Shown piece by piece: positions 1 to 10,199 of a stretch of 64,000 nt of DNA (the stretch's first letter is position 1; every line of letters starts with the position of its first letter). The notes under the pieces are model-generated. The model saw only the letters and a program-made list of their open reading frames with translations, did not search any database and was not told where the DNA came from. Source of the stretch: Tetranychus cinnabarinus (lineage: Eukaryota > Arthropoda > Arachnida > Trombidiformes > Tetranychidae); assembly GCA_022266195.1 (NCBI GenBank), contig WHVY01000004.1:6217501-6281500 (forward strand). The letters run 5' to 3'. Position numbers and translations under genes: made by a program.

Positions 1-16
1 ACTCTATTAGGAATAT

Positions 17-1062
17 ACATGAGAAGCATGAATCTGATGAAAAATCTAATCCAATAGCTGTACAAAAGATATTGAAGGTTGAGCTCAGAACATGATTTCC
101 TGAAATCCGTTGGCTAAAGAAATTCTTCTTAAAAAGTCTTTTGAATGGCACAATTTGTCTTATTTAAACATTTGAAGCTATGATTACATAAATGAATAGA
201 CTTGATCTTTAGTTTGATCGCCCTCTATTTGAATAAATGGCAACTGATTTTGGAAAAGTGGACCAAATTCACACGAATTTCTACCTGCAATGCCCAAAGA
301 CCTGTAAATGTTGAATATGAAATTTGGTTGATTTTGACCCACTAATTTTCGCTCTTAGAACTTTTTACATCTTCGCTTACGCTCGGATAATCACAAAAAT
401 ATGTATTTTAATTGTAGTTGTTCCTAACAGTTGGAAAGTGTTATTCCTCTAAATAAGATAATTTTCTGGTTTGTCATCAAAAGTTCCACTTTTAAAAATG
501 AGTTCTGTGAAAAAATCTGCTTCCATAGCTCAACATAAGGCGATCAAAGTTTTAACTCTGGCCTCGATTTTCTAGAAAACTGCCCATCGAAATTATTTAC
601 TGGTATCAATGGGCACATTTTTGATGTGTCTAAAACCAAACAAATTTCAACTCTTAACACAAATGTTGAAGCATGTCTTTGCATTTCATTTGCAACTTGA
701 ACCAGAAAATTTCGTTTATTAAGTTGTTGCTCATACATTTAAAGCCCAAAAATAATAACTCGAATGTGATAATGGAAATTTATTTAGCTGAATTGAATCA
801 TTAATAAGTAAAACATTAGATTTGTGAAAGAATAATGACTGTAGATGCCACTAATTTCGAAATATTGATGTTCAAATTTTTAAAGTCAATGGCCAATATC
901 AAGAGAACTAACTAAAAATTGAAAAAATTATTCAATTCATTATGTGGGTAAACAATTTCTATCGACAAATAATAAGTTTTATATCTCCAACTCATATGGT
1001 CACGCAAAATGATCAGTTTAACTGAAGATCGAACTTATCTATTTTGCAGAAACTGAAAAGTT
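17..1062. repeat. Copy 1 of a dispersed repeat upstream of DXO-like gene A1
   Basis: This stretch is a near-identical direct copy of 2809-3888 (offset about 2.79 kb), starting at the shared string acatgagaagcatgaatctg. Parts of it recur in diverged form around 6940-7560 and inside the Argonaute interval at 24.9-25.6 kb. No convincing coding frame is present; the small minus-strand frames here are not conserved between copies. It contains the recognisable segment ggccaatatcaagagaacta, which is one arm of the foldback seen intact at 7025-7245. Confidence 0.8.
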
Positions 1063-1138
1063 TTATTTCACAAAATAAATTCATTGCAAACAAAGGAGAT
1101 CATTTTGAACATTTGCACCATTAAATACTCAAACGCAA

Positions 1139-1430
1139 TCAGTTACTTATCCAAATATGATACAAACTCGTCCCAAAGATACAGGCCTTTACTTTTAACC
1201 TACCCACTGTAAGACATTGTATGCAACAGTAAATTTTAGCATTTTTACATTTGTAGATGCCTGTGAAATTCCAAATCGATTGCATTTCGTATGAAATGAT
1301 TGGATTCATTACTAACCCTGACAAAAAAATTTAGTACTCAATAATTCTTTATCTTCTGATCTTTTAATGATATCTCATGATAACCATCGAAATATCGTAG
1401 TAGCATGTAGTAGAAGCATCTAGTAGTTTT
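1139..1430. repeat. Subtype-A upstream flank segment
   Basis: The segment around the string ttcgtatgaaatgattggat recurs about 7.6-7.83 kb, and its end recurs at about 11.87-11.95 kb, each time upstream of a subtype-A DXO-like gene. It is missing upstream of the broken copy at 4088, where the sequence jumps from the equivalent of 1062 to the equivalent of about 1428. It is therefore part of the duplicated gene flank, not a gene. Confidence 0.6.
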
Positions 1431-1630
1431 AAAAATAATTTTATCATTTTATATTGAAGTAATAATTACACCTCTTTTGTATGTAACCATGTTTTTATCT
1501 AGCATTGTGATTCATTATACAAAGTTATTTTGTCTTTGATACATCGTGCTTACTACCATTTTAGTGTGCTTAAATAAGTTCAAATTTGAAATTCAATTTA
1601 GCTCGATCCCGTAGACATTGATTCAGCAAT
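1430..1630 (+). promoter_or_regulatory. Conserved 5' flank of subtype-A genes
   Basis: About 200 bases immediately before the start codon are shared by the copies at 1631, 4088, 8098, 10679 and 12215. Variants of gctcgatcccgtag sit 15-30 bases before each ATG (here 1601-1614). Conservation between copies may only reflect recent duplication, but retention in both intact and old broken copies makes it the likely core promoter and 5' leader. The transcription start was not determined. Confidence 0.45.
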
Positions 1631-2689
1631 ATGACCTCGACCATTCAAACAACAAGTGCTACAATCATTGATGAGTTAGACCTGAACCCATTGTTCAAAG
1701 AAATACCAAATGAGGTTTCCCTGGAAGGACCAAAAAGACTTGGATATTTTTCATGTTATGATAATAATAATGATAGTGTTTCCAGTCAAGACATATCAGC
1801 TCTACGATATTTGGACTTGCCTAATCCAGTCAATATCGACTGTCTACAAGGGTATGAACCTGATAAAAAGTATGGTCATGTTGTACCTAGAGATATGCTC
1901 TTGCGATGGGCCTTGGACAATGAAGAAACAATGGAAAAGTTTCCTTCGAATCTCATCTGTAACGGTGGTTTATTGAAAGAAATGATGGTTGTTAAGTATA
2001 ATGATTACAATTGGAGCGCTTCTGCAATCAAAGTCAGAGGGAAAATTGTTGTAACTCGAATCAAATCGATTGAGAAAAAAGAAAACATTGATTCACAAAC
2101 TGAAGATGGCAACAAATCAACTTATGCAGCTAATAATTTACAACGTTTGATTTCCAAGAATAGCAATAATCATAATTGTAATTCTGGAAAAGAAGCCGAT
2201 TCATTTTATGGTCTTTTTCACACAAAAATTGGCTCGCATGGGATAATTTATGATGAATATTTGGACTGTGTTGAAAGTAAACAAGAACTGGATAAACCAT
2301 TTGAGGAGATGAAGTTTATTCTCATTAAAAAATTCAATGCTCCAAGAGAGTCGCATTCACTTTGGCAAAGTAGCACATGGTGGTCATTGGCTAAACTTGC
2401 TGGAGTCGATACAATTGTTCGTGCTAAATGTGATCAAGATTTCACAGTTAAAAGCATCGATAAGTTGAAAGTTGAATGTTTAATTAACAAAAGATTTCAA
2501 ATAACGTTCGTTGCTTCATTGAACAAGATTTTGGATTTCATCAAAACAATTGTTACTGAAGAAAATAAATGTTATAACTTTAGTTTCAATGCAAAGGATA
2601 AAAAGCTCATTGGGTACATGAAGATAGGGCCAGATGAGAATCTGATTCCATCATGGTATACTGATGTTCAACTTTCTAACAAATCTTAA
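1631..2689 (+). CDS. DXO/RAI1-like protein, subtype A, active site degenerate (A1)
   Basis: Intronless frame of 352 residues. Family blocks match animal DXO in order: PKRLGYFS near residue 35, ALRYLDLP, a DCLQGY block (DXO: DLRDGY), LLRW, an IGSHGI..YLDC block, TWWSLAKLAG and terminal IPSWYTD. DXO/RAI1 enzymes remove incomplete or NAD caps and degrade RNA 5'-3'. Placed on human DXO, Arg132 is replaced by Gly, Glu192 by Gln (NNLQRL), Glu234 by Tyr, Glu253 by Leu (ILIKK) and Gln280 by Leu (WWSL); only Asp236 and Lys255 remain. The product probably keeps the fold but not nuclease chemistry. No signal peptide or membrane segment is seen. The start is supported by the conserved 5' flank; an AATAAA lies about 50 bases after the stop. 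Fold assignment is confident; function is unknown. Confidence 0.85.
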   Translation: MTSTIQTTSATIIDELDLNPLFKEIPNEVSLEGPKRLGYFSCYDNNNDSVSSQDISALRYLDLPNPVNIDCLQGYEPDKKYGHVVPRDMLLRWALDNEETMEKFPSNLICNGGLLKEMMVVKYNDYNWSASAIKVRGKIVVTRIKSIEKKENIDSQTEDGNKSTYAANNLQRLISKNSNNHNCNSGKEADSFYGLFHTKIGSHGIIYDEYLDCVESKQELDKPFEEMKFILIKKFNAPRESHSLWQSSTWWSLAKLAGVDTIVRAKCDQDFTVKSIDKLKVECLINKRFQITFVASLNKILDFIKTIVTEENKCYNFSFNAKDKKLIGYMKIGPDENLIPSWYTDVQLSNKS

Positions 2690-4087
2690 TAATCATTCAT
2701 TGCATCACTACATTGTACCTTAAGTTGATTTAAATATTTTTTGAATAAATAACTTTTTTTGTTAATAAAGAGCAATTGTTTATTAACTTTTTTCCTTGTT
2801 GTAGTAGTACATGAGAAGCATGAATCTGATGAAAAATCTAATCCAATAGCTGTACAAAAGATATTGAAGGTTGATCTCAGAACATGATTTCCTGAAATCC
2901 GTTGGCTAAAGAAATTCTTCTTAAAAAGTCTTTTGAATGGCACAATTTGTCTTATTTAAACATTTGAAGCTATGATTACATAAATGAATAGACTTGATCT
3001 TTAGTTTGATCGCCCTCTATTTGAATAAATGGCAACTGATTTTGGAAAAGTGGACCAAATTCACACGAATTTCTACCTGCAATGCCCAAAGACCTGTAGA
3101 TGTTGAATATGAAATTTGGTTGATTTTGACTACTAATTTTCGCTCTTAGAGCTTTTTACATCTTCGCTCACGCTCGGATAATCACAAAAATATGTATTTT
3201 TATTAAAGTTGTTCCTAACAGTTGGAAACTGTTATTCCTCTAAATAAGATAATTTTCTGGTTTGTCATCAAAAGTTCCACTTTTAAAATGAGTTCTGTGA
3301 AAAAATCTGCTTCCATAGCTCAACATAAGGCGATCAAAGTTTCAACTCTGACCTCGATTTTCTAGAAAACTGTCCATCGAAATTATTTACTGGTATCAAT
3401 GGGCACATTTTTGATGTGCCTAAAACCAAACAAATTTCAACTCTTAGCTCAAATGTTGAAGCATGTAGTAAATGTTTATGTCTTTGCATTTCATTTGCAA
3501 CTTGAACCAGAAAATTGGTTTATTCACCAAGATTTGGGTTTAGATGAATTTATTTTTTTATATAAATTGTTGCTCAGACATTTAAAGCCCAAAAATAATA
3601 ACTCGAATGTGATAATGGTAATTAAATCATTAATAAGTAAAGCATTAGATTTGTGGAAGAAGCCAGACTGTAGATGCCACTCTCGAAATATTGATGTACA
3701 AAGTTTTACGGCGAATGGCCAATATAAGGAGAACTAACTAAAAATTGAAAACATTATTCAATGAATTATTTGGGTAAACAATTTCTATCGACAAATAATA
3801 AGTTTTATATCTCCAACTCATATGGTCACGCAAAATGATCAGTTTAACTGAAGATCGAACTCATCTATTTTGCAGAAACTGAAAAGTTGCAAAAATAATT
3901 TTATTATTTATATTGAAGTAATAATTACACCTCTTTTCATGTAACTATGTTTTTATCTAGCATAGTGATTCATTATACAAAGTTATTTTGTCTTTGATAC
4001 AATCAGTTTACTACCATTTTAGTGCTTAAATAAGCTCAAATTTTAAATCCAATTTAGCTCGATCCCGTAGACATTGATTCAGCAATA
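2690..4087. repeat. Copy 2 of the dispersed repeat plus subtype-A 5' flank
   Basis: After the A1 3' flank (2690-2808), positions 2809-3888 repeat 17-1062 almost base for base, and 3889-4087 repeat the A1 promoter region. The frame at 3399-3737 lies inside the repeat and is not kept in copy 1, so it is not annotated as a gene. Positions 2711-2725 (cattgtaccttaag) are the paralogous empty site of the small transposon found at 13302-13585. Confidence 0.75.
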
Positions 4088-4444
4088 TGCCCTCGACCGT
4101 TGAAACAACAAGTGCTACAATCATTGATAAGTTACCAAAGTTATCAGTTCAAAGAAATACCAAATGAGGTTTCCCTGGAAGGACCAAAAAGACTTGGATA
4201 TTTTTCATGTTATGATAATAATAATGATAGTGTTTTCAGTCAAGACAAATCATCTCTACGCTACTTGGACTTGCCTAATCCAGTCAATATCGACTGTCTA
4301 CAAGGGTATGAACCTGATAAAAAGTATGGTCATGTTGTATCTAGAAATATGCTCTTGCGATGGGCCTTGGACAATGAAGAAACATTGGAAAATTTTGTTG
4401 ATTGTTTGTTCAAACTTTACACATTTAACGCATTTAACGCATAA
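4088..4444 (+). pseudogene. Truncated, frameshifted DXO-like subtype-A copy
   Basis: Aligned to A1, the ATG at 4088 is kept, but about 14 codons in, two bases are lost (ccaaagttatcag for a 15-base stretch in A1), which breaks the frame; an overlapping frame from 4100 runs back into the family frame at FKEIPNEVSLEG. The copy follows A1 up to about 4392 (the LLRWALDNEETLE block) and then switches abruptly into the sequence normally found downstream of a subtype-A gene (attttgttgattgttt, also at about 13.66 kb). More than 60 percent of the gene was lost in one deletion with short homology at the junction. It could yield only a 114-residue stub. Confidence 0.85.
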
Positions 4445-5115
4445 ACAATTTATTCTTTACCATTAAAAAGACGTTTGTTTCAACAAGGTTTGATAGTCGG
4501 TTCATTCAAAATTTTGAGTTACCCAACAAATCTGGTTCAGTCTTTGTCTACCTAAATACCCAAATTACCCGATCAACCCAAAGTGAATTAAAATATCCTT
4601 TAGACTTTAATATGAAAATTAACTCAAGATAGACAGAAAAATAGACAGAAATGCGTGAGAGGATAATAAATTTAATCATTTCTCTTTCGTATGTTTAACA
4701 CTTGAATGTTCAAATATCAGGCTACATTTCTTATTGTTTCAGTTCCAAGTTTTCAATTCATGAACTGAAATTTAATGCTCATCAACTAAGAATCTTGTGA
4801 CTTATTTGAAAGATCAAATGCATTTGTTTTAATAAATTAATTTCCTATTAGCTGAGTTATCATACTTTGATGTTCAAGACTATCAAGTTAGATACTGCAT
4901 CAAATCACTTGGACTTCAATAGAGTCTAATGCTAAGAGTTACTCTTTGAATTATCGTTTCTTTTAATATCCCAATGTTTGGGTTGAAACTTTGTGTAAAA
5001 CTTACAGTTTCAATGTTTGATAACAATTAACTGAGTAACTGTTCGTGACTTGTTTTTAGTTATCAATAATTTTTTTGTGAAACGCGAAGAGTGTATTTAA
5101 TGTAACAGTTTTGAA
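4445..5115. other. Intergenic, duplicated with 13.68-14.37 kb
   Basis: No gene is seen. The whole stretch aligns almost collinearly with 13680-14368, upstream of the second subtype-B gene, so it is the left part of a segmental duplication and includes the subtype-B promoter. The last 100 bases before the ATG are the same in both copies except for a short indel near the string gtgaaacgcgaagagtg. Confidence 0.7.
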
Positions 5116-6171
5116 ATGCTTACAATCAAACAATTAAATAACTCTGGAACAAAACATGAATTAAACCTGAAAAAGGTTGAATCGAGTTGGATATCTTTGA
5201 AAGGACCAAAAAGATTGGGATGCTTTTCAAGTTATTACAATGAAGAAAATGTTAAAATCTATTGTCCAGATAAGTCACTTCTAGCATATTTGGATATACC
5301 TGAGCCCCTCTTCATCGATTGCCTGCAAGGATACGATCCTAATGTCAAGTATGGTCATCAGTCAATTGGTAATATTCACATATTACGTTGGGTTATGGAC
5401 AATGAAGCGACCCTTCAAGACTATCCTTCAGACTTCGTCTGTTACAACGGACTGTTGAAGGATATGATGATGGCTTGTTACATTAAAGATCATTGGGATT
5501 TTTTCGCTGTCAAGATTAAAGGAAAAATTATCATGCTGAGAATTGATTCCAAAAAGAAACAAGATTACATTGATGAACAATCTGCATGGAACAACAAATC
5601 AACTTATGTGGCTCTCAATTTGCGACGTTTAATCACCAAAACTGACAATGGACATGAATCTAATCTAGTCAAAGAGGGAGAGTCCTGTCACGGTATTTTT
5701 CACTCAAAAATTGGATGCCATCGGATACTTCATGCTGGATGGCTGGACTGTGTTGAAAGTAAAGAAGAGTTAACTAAACCCTTTGATCAAATCAAGTTTG
5801 GTTCCATCAAAAAAATTCAAAATCATCATGAGACAATTTCATTTAACGCAGGCAACACTTGGTGGTCATTGGCTACTCTTTCTGGAGTCGAAACAATTAC
5901 CTGTGCAAGATGTGAATATGACTTTACTGTTGACCATATCGATAAGTTAAGCGTCAGCAACTTGATTCCTAGAGAAAGACAAATGGAGTTTTTCACTTCA
6001 TTAAATTTAATGCTCGATTACATCAAGTCAATTGTCACAGAGGACAATCAATATTACGACTTTTACTTCAACGGTACGGTTAAAACGTTGACTGGATGCG
6101 AGAGAATGGATTCAAACGAAAACATGATTCCATCTTGGTACATGGACGGACAACTTCCTCATGTATCTTGA
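5116..6171 (+). CDS. DXO/RAI1-like protein, subtype B, active site degenerate (B1)
   Basis: Intronless frame of 351 residues with the same blocks as the subtype-A proteins: PKRLGCFSSY, a DCLQGYDPNVKYG block, ILRWVMDNE, IGCHRILHAGWLDC, TWWSLATLSG and IPSWYMDG. At human DXO active-site positions it has Asn for Arg132 (CYNG), Arg for Glu192 (NLRRL), Trp for Glu234, Ser for Glu253 (FGSIKK) and Leu for Gln280; Asp236 and Lys255 are kept. Catalysis is therefore unlikely. It differs from the gene at 14369 at only about half a dozen residues, which points to recent duplication or conversion. An AATAAA lies about 80 bases after the stop. No targeting signal is seen. Its role is unknown. Confidence 0.85.
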   Translation: MLTIKQLNNSGTKHELNLKKVESSWISLKGPKRLGCFSSYYNEENVKIYCPDKSLLAYLDIPEPLFIDCLQGYDPNVKYGHQSIGNIHILRWVMDNEATLQDYPSDFVCYNGLLKDMMMACYIKDHWDFFAVKIKGKIIMLRIDSKKKQDYIDEQSAWNNKSTYVALNLRRLITKTDNGHESNLVKEGESCHGIFHSKIGCHRILHAGWLDCVESKEELTKPFDQIKFGSIKKIQNHHETISFNAGNTWWSLATLSGVETITCARCEYDFTVDHIDKLSVSNLIPRERQMEFFTSLNLMLDYIKSIVTEDNQYYDFYFNGTVKTLTGCERMDSNENMIPSWYMDGQLPHVS

Positions 6172-6439
6172 TCATTTGAACATTATAATTGAACGTTATT
6201 CCCATTTACAGGTGATAATGACTGATAAATTGATAGCTTTAACTGTTAATTAATAAACTGGTTAAACCTTCTTAGACATGTGATTGTTTCCATGGTAAAA
6301 CCAGAATTAGTCATCGCTGACTGACGTTTGATGAAAGGGATAAACTTATGTAACGTTACATTCATAAACCATTGTTTTACAAGTCGCATTTTTTAATTCA
6401 GTTGATGTTATTGTATTTTTTTCAACTCTAATCAACTCA

Positions 6440-6836
6440 ATGCATTCAAATCAACAAATAAAAAATAATGCTTTTAATAAAAATGAATTGGATCTGAAAG
6501 TTCTCAGACCGAACAGATATCTTTCTTTATCTGGACCAAAGATGTTGGGGTGTTTTTCGTGCTACCGCAGTGATAAAAATGTTGATGTTTACTGTCCAAA
6601 TAAATCATCTTTACGATACTTGGACTTGTCTGAGCCAGTCTTGATCGATTGTCTCCAAGGATTTGATCCAAATGTAAAGTATGGACATCTTTCGATTGGA
6701 GACATGCACTTGTTGAGATGGGTTTTGAACAATGAATCGGCTATTCAAACCTTTCCCATGGATTTCATCTGTTATAATGGATTTGCTAAAGATTTGATCG
6801 TTTCTCCGTTCACTCAAGCCGATTCCAATATAACTC
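6440..6836 (+). pseudogene. Truncated DXO-like subtype-C copy
   Basis: Starts MHSNQQIKNN like the intact subtype-C gene at 15682 and follows it closely through a DCLQGFDPNVKYG block and LLRWVLNNES to the FICYNGFAKDL segment. At about 6835 homology stops in mid-codon and the sequence becomes a transposase-like scrap on the other strand. The open frame then runs by chance to 6853. The C-terminal 60 percent, including all positions equivalent to the DXO metal site, is gone. Confidence 0.85.
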
Positions 6837-6911
6837 TTATCGATGAACCTTAGCAAGATAAGCCATAATTTGACCAATTTCACGATCACTTATGTCTGCA
6901 CCTCTACCCAT
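6837..6911 (-). mobile_element. Tc1/mariner-like transposase N-terminal scrap
   Basis: On the minus strand an ATG at 6911 opens MGRGADISDREIGQIMAYL and stops after 24 codons at 6837. The M-G-R/K-G-x-x-(I/L)-S-D-x-E-x-G-Q-I pattern is like the first helix-turn-helix of Tc1/mariner transposases. Only this short piece was found; no catalytic D-D-E/D region is present nearby. It begins exactly where the subtype-C pseudogene is cut, so the two events may be linked. The assignment rests on one short motif. Confidence 0.4.
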
Positions 6912-7830
6912 TATATTCTTTTTCTGCAGAACAGATCAAGTTTAATTTTCAGTTACACCGATCTCTTTCTGTGGCCATATGAGTTTGAGATCTAAAACTT
7001 ATTCTTTGGCGATTGCAATCGTTTTCACACAATATGCATTGAATGATTTCACCATTTTAACAATAGTTCTCTTGATTTTGGTCAATGGCCTTAAAACTTT
7101 CTTACCTCAATATTTCGAGAATGAAACACCAAAAAATGCGTTGAGATGAGTCTGTTTTGTGTTTTTGTTCAAAGTTTTAAGGCCAATGGCCAAAATCGCG
7201 AGAACTGTTGTTAAATTGAAAAAATTACTGAATGTATGATGTTAAACAACATTTTTTATGGGCACATTGAAATTTTCAGATTTTTTACTCTTACAGTAAT
7301 AGTTCCGTTTAACTGTAAATCGAACTTATCTGTTTCAAAGAAATTCTATTTCTCAAAATAAGCACATCAGATGATTGAACATCAAATTTTTTACCAGAAT
7401 GGTGAAGTTTCAAGAAAAAATTTTCTTCCACAAAAAGCGGTGGAAGTTGCAACTTTGGACTCGATTCTCTCGAAAACTATTGATCAGGAATTTTTAAATC
7501 GCAAAAATAAACTCAGTTTTTATGTCCCTACAAACTAACAGAATCTTAATTAATTAATTTAGAAGAAATTAATCTTTACCAGTTTTTAACCATTTCTGTC
7601 AATTTGTGTGTAAATGTGTTGTGTCTTTTTATTAGTAACAACCCATCCAAAGATACAAGCCTCTTCTTTCAACCTAACCCAAGACATTGCACATTTAAAA
7701 ATAGCATTTTTACATTTGTAGATGGCGATGAAATCCCGAATTGATAGCATTTCGTATGAAATGATTGGATTCATTACTAACCCCTGACAACAGGCTAAGC
7801 TAGCATTTAAAAACTCTTTATCTTCTGATC
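6912..7830. repeat. Foldback-type dispersed repeat, diverged copy
   Basis: Positions about 7025-7100 and 7171-7245 form long inverted arms: the left arm caatagttctcttgatttt.. is the reverse complement of the right arm ..aaaatcgcgagaactgttg with few mismatches, around a loop of about 70 bases. The right-arm sequence recurs at about 880-950, 3715-3770 and 25315-25375. Positions 7600-7830 match 1139-1380. No coding frame is supported. Confidence 0.6.
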
Positions 7831-8097
7831 TTAAAATAATATCGGATTATGATATTCATGATTTTCATCACGCCTTTACACTGGAATGTGCTAGTAACAT
7901 GCAGTAGAATTATCTAGTAACTTTTTTATTAATTTTTTGTATTTATGTCGCAGTAAAAATTAGCATAGATTCATTTTAAGAAGTGATTTTGGATTTAATA
8001 AAATAGTTAAATACCATTTTTGTTTGCTTAAATAAGTCTCAGAAATTAAAATAATAAATTAAACTTAGTTTGATTCCGTAACAATTGATTTAACAAC

Positions 8098-9182
8098 ATG
8101 TTTCAAGTTGTTAAGAGAAAAGAAGTGCCAAAATCATTGAACCTGCAAAAAATTTTACAAGAAACATCCAATCATGTTTCACTGGAAGTACCAAAAAGAC
8201 TTGGATTTTTCTCATGTTATGAAAATTATAATAGTACTAGTATTGATAATAATAGTGTTTACAGACAAGATAAATCAGCTCTACGATATTTGGTACAACG
8301 TGAACATGGCCCGGACAATATCGATTGCCTCCAAGGATATGATCCAAACGTAAAGTATGGCCATTTTATGTCAAAAGATGTGTTCTTATTGCGATGGGTT
8401 TTGGAAAATGAAGCAAAAATGGAAGAGTTTCCTTCGGATTTTATCTGCAACGTTGGTGTATTGAAAGACATGATGACTGTTAAGTATAATGATAGCGATT
8501 GGTCCCTTTCTGCTATCAAAGTCAGAGGGAAAATTGTTCTAAAAAAAACGAATCGATTGAGAAAAAAGAAAGCATTAATTCACAATCTGAATATGTCAAC
8601 AAATCAACTTATGCAGGTTTCAATTTACCACGTTTGATTATCAAGAACATCAATCGTTCTGAAATAGAAAACGAATCATCTTATGGTGTTTTTCACTCAA
8701 AGATTGGCTCTCATCGGATACTTCATACACACAAGCTGCATTGTGTTGAAAGTGAACAAGAACTGGATAAAGATTTTGATGAAATGAAGTTTGTTTCAAT
8801 TAAAAAGATCGATAATCTGGCAACATCACCTTCATTTATTCGAGCATACAAATGGTGGTCATTTGCTACTCTTTCTGGAACTGATAAAATTGTTATTGCT
8901 GAATTATCGAGAGATTTTATGGTTGTAGGAACCAAAAACTCGGACTATAAATTATTTGCCAGTCTAATCGATAAAGAATGCAAACAGATAGCTTATGTTG
9001 CATTAAACACGATTCTTGATTTTATCAAGAAGCGTGTTGAAGAGGAAAATAAATGTTATAACTTTCATTTCAACGGCAAGGATAAAAGGTTGATTGCTAA
9101 AGTGAAGAAGGAACTGAATGAACTTGAAAACATCATTCCATCTTGGTTTATTGAAGGGAAACTTCCTGATAAATCTCAATAG
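8098..9182 (+). pseudogene. DXO-like subtype-A relative with one frameshift in an A8 tract
   Basis: The first frame (8098 onward) carries PKRLGFFSCY, ALRYL, a DCLQGYDPNVKYG block, LLRWVLENE and DWSLSAIKVRGKIVL; the rest (NKSTYAGFNL, IGSHRILHTHKLHC, KWWSFATLSG, IPSWFIEG) continues in another frame to 9182. The switch lies at 8541-8548, a run of eight A; paralogues have one base more across the same stretch. Everything else is full length and free of stops, so this is a very young pseudogene, a sequencing error in a homopolymer, or a gene tolerating slippage. At DXO positions it has Pro for Glu192, Lys for Glu234, His for Asp236 (LHC), Ser for Glu253 and Phe for Gln280: the most degenerate set in the array. 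Confidence 0.8.
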
Positions 9183-9215
9183 CCCTTCGTTTGAATATTA
9201 CATAGCTAAATTGTA

Positions 9216-9400
9216 CCGAGTGTGGAAAAGTCACTTCTAAAGTTCTAAAACAGAAGTATCGACAAGCGCTGTTCCCCACTCCGGTGATTTTGTAATGACA
9301 GTTGCAAAAAGTGTTATACTGCGTGACATTTAATAACTCATGTTCAGAGAAATCATGTCTTACGAAAAAATGCAATATTTTCCGATAAAATTGTCCATTT
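9216..9400. mobile_element. Partial copy of the TA-target miniature transposon
   Basis: Begins after TA with ccgagtgtggaaaagtcact, which matches the terminal repeat of the fuller element at 13302-13585, and shares inner strings such as cagttgcaaaaagtgtt. The 3' terminal repeat was not found. It sits at the same place, about 33 bases after the stop of a subtype-A copy, as the element at 13302, so it may descend from the same insertion before gene duplication. Confidence 0.5.
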
Positions 9401-9716
9401 TATGAAATTTATGAACTTTTAACTATGTAATAAACAAGAATTAATCTGTAATAAGAGTTGAAAATTTGGCTTTCAATAAATAATTGTTTTGTTAAAAATG
9501 ATCTATAGTTGATTAATTTTGTTGATTGTTGTACAAACTTTACACATTCAACGCATTTAACATAAACAATTTATTCTTTATCATTAAAAAAACGTTGGTT
9601 TTAACAAGGTTTGTTAGTTGGTTCATTCAAAATTTTGAATTACATAACAAAACTGGTTCAATCTTTGTTAATCACTTGGACTTCAATAGAGTCTAATGCT
9701 GAGAGTTACTCTTTGA
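9401..9716. other. Intergenic, array flank sequence
   Basis: Holds pieces of the common downstream flank (string ttgattaattttgttgattg, also near 13.65 kb) followed by a shortened version of the subtype-B upstream region (cacttggacttcaatagagt, as at 4908). No gene is seen. Confidence 0.5.
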
Positions 9717-10199
9717 ACCTGAGCCCCTCTTCATCGATTGCCGGCAAGGAAGACTCTTGAAGACTATCCTTCAGACTTCGTCTGTTACAATGAACTGTTG
9801 ACTAAACTTTTTGATGAAATCAAGTTTGGTGCCATCAAAAAAATTCAAAATCATCATGAGACAATTTCATTTAGCGCAGGCAACACTTGGTGGTCATTGG
9901 CTACTCTTTCTGGAGTTGAAACAATTACCTGTGCAAGATGTGAATATGACTTTACTGTTGACCATATCGATAAGTTGAGCGTCAGCATCCTGATTCCTAG
10001 AGAAAGACAAATGGAGTTTTTCACTTCATTAAATTTAATGCTTGATTACATCAAGTCAATTGTCACAGAGGACAATCAATATTACGACTTTTACTTCAAC
10101 GGTACGGTTAAAACGTTGACTGGATGCGAGAGAATGGATTCAAATGAAAACATGATTCCATCTTGGTACATGGACGGACAACTTCCTCATGTATCTTAA
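9717..10199 (+). pseudogene. Deletion-riddled DXO-like subtype-B copy
   Basis: Compared with the gene at 5116 this copy has lost its promoter-proximal part and first 60 codons, starting within the string cctgagcccctcttcatcg, then has two more internal deletions (after gattgccggcaagga and after gaactgttg) that change frame. From TKLFDEIKFG onward it is almost identical to B1: TWWSLATLSG and IPSWYMDG are intact. No ATG opens the long frame. It cannot make a family protein. The 3' flank to 10410 still follows the subtype-B pattern. Confidence 0.85.

Noticed and set aside
3399..3737. 112-residue plus-strand frame
   Set aside because: Lies within the dispersed repeat and is interrupted in the first copy of the repeat; no motif.
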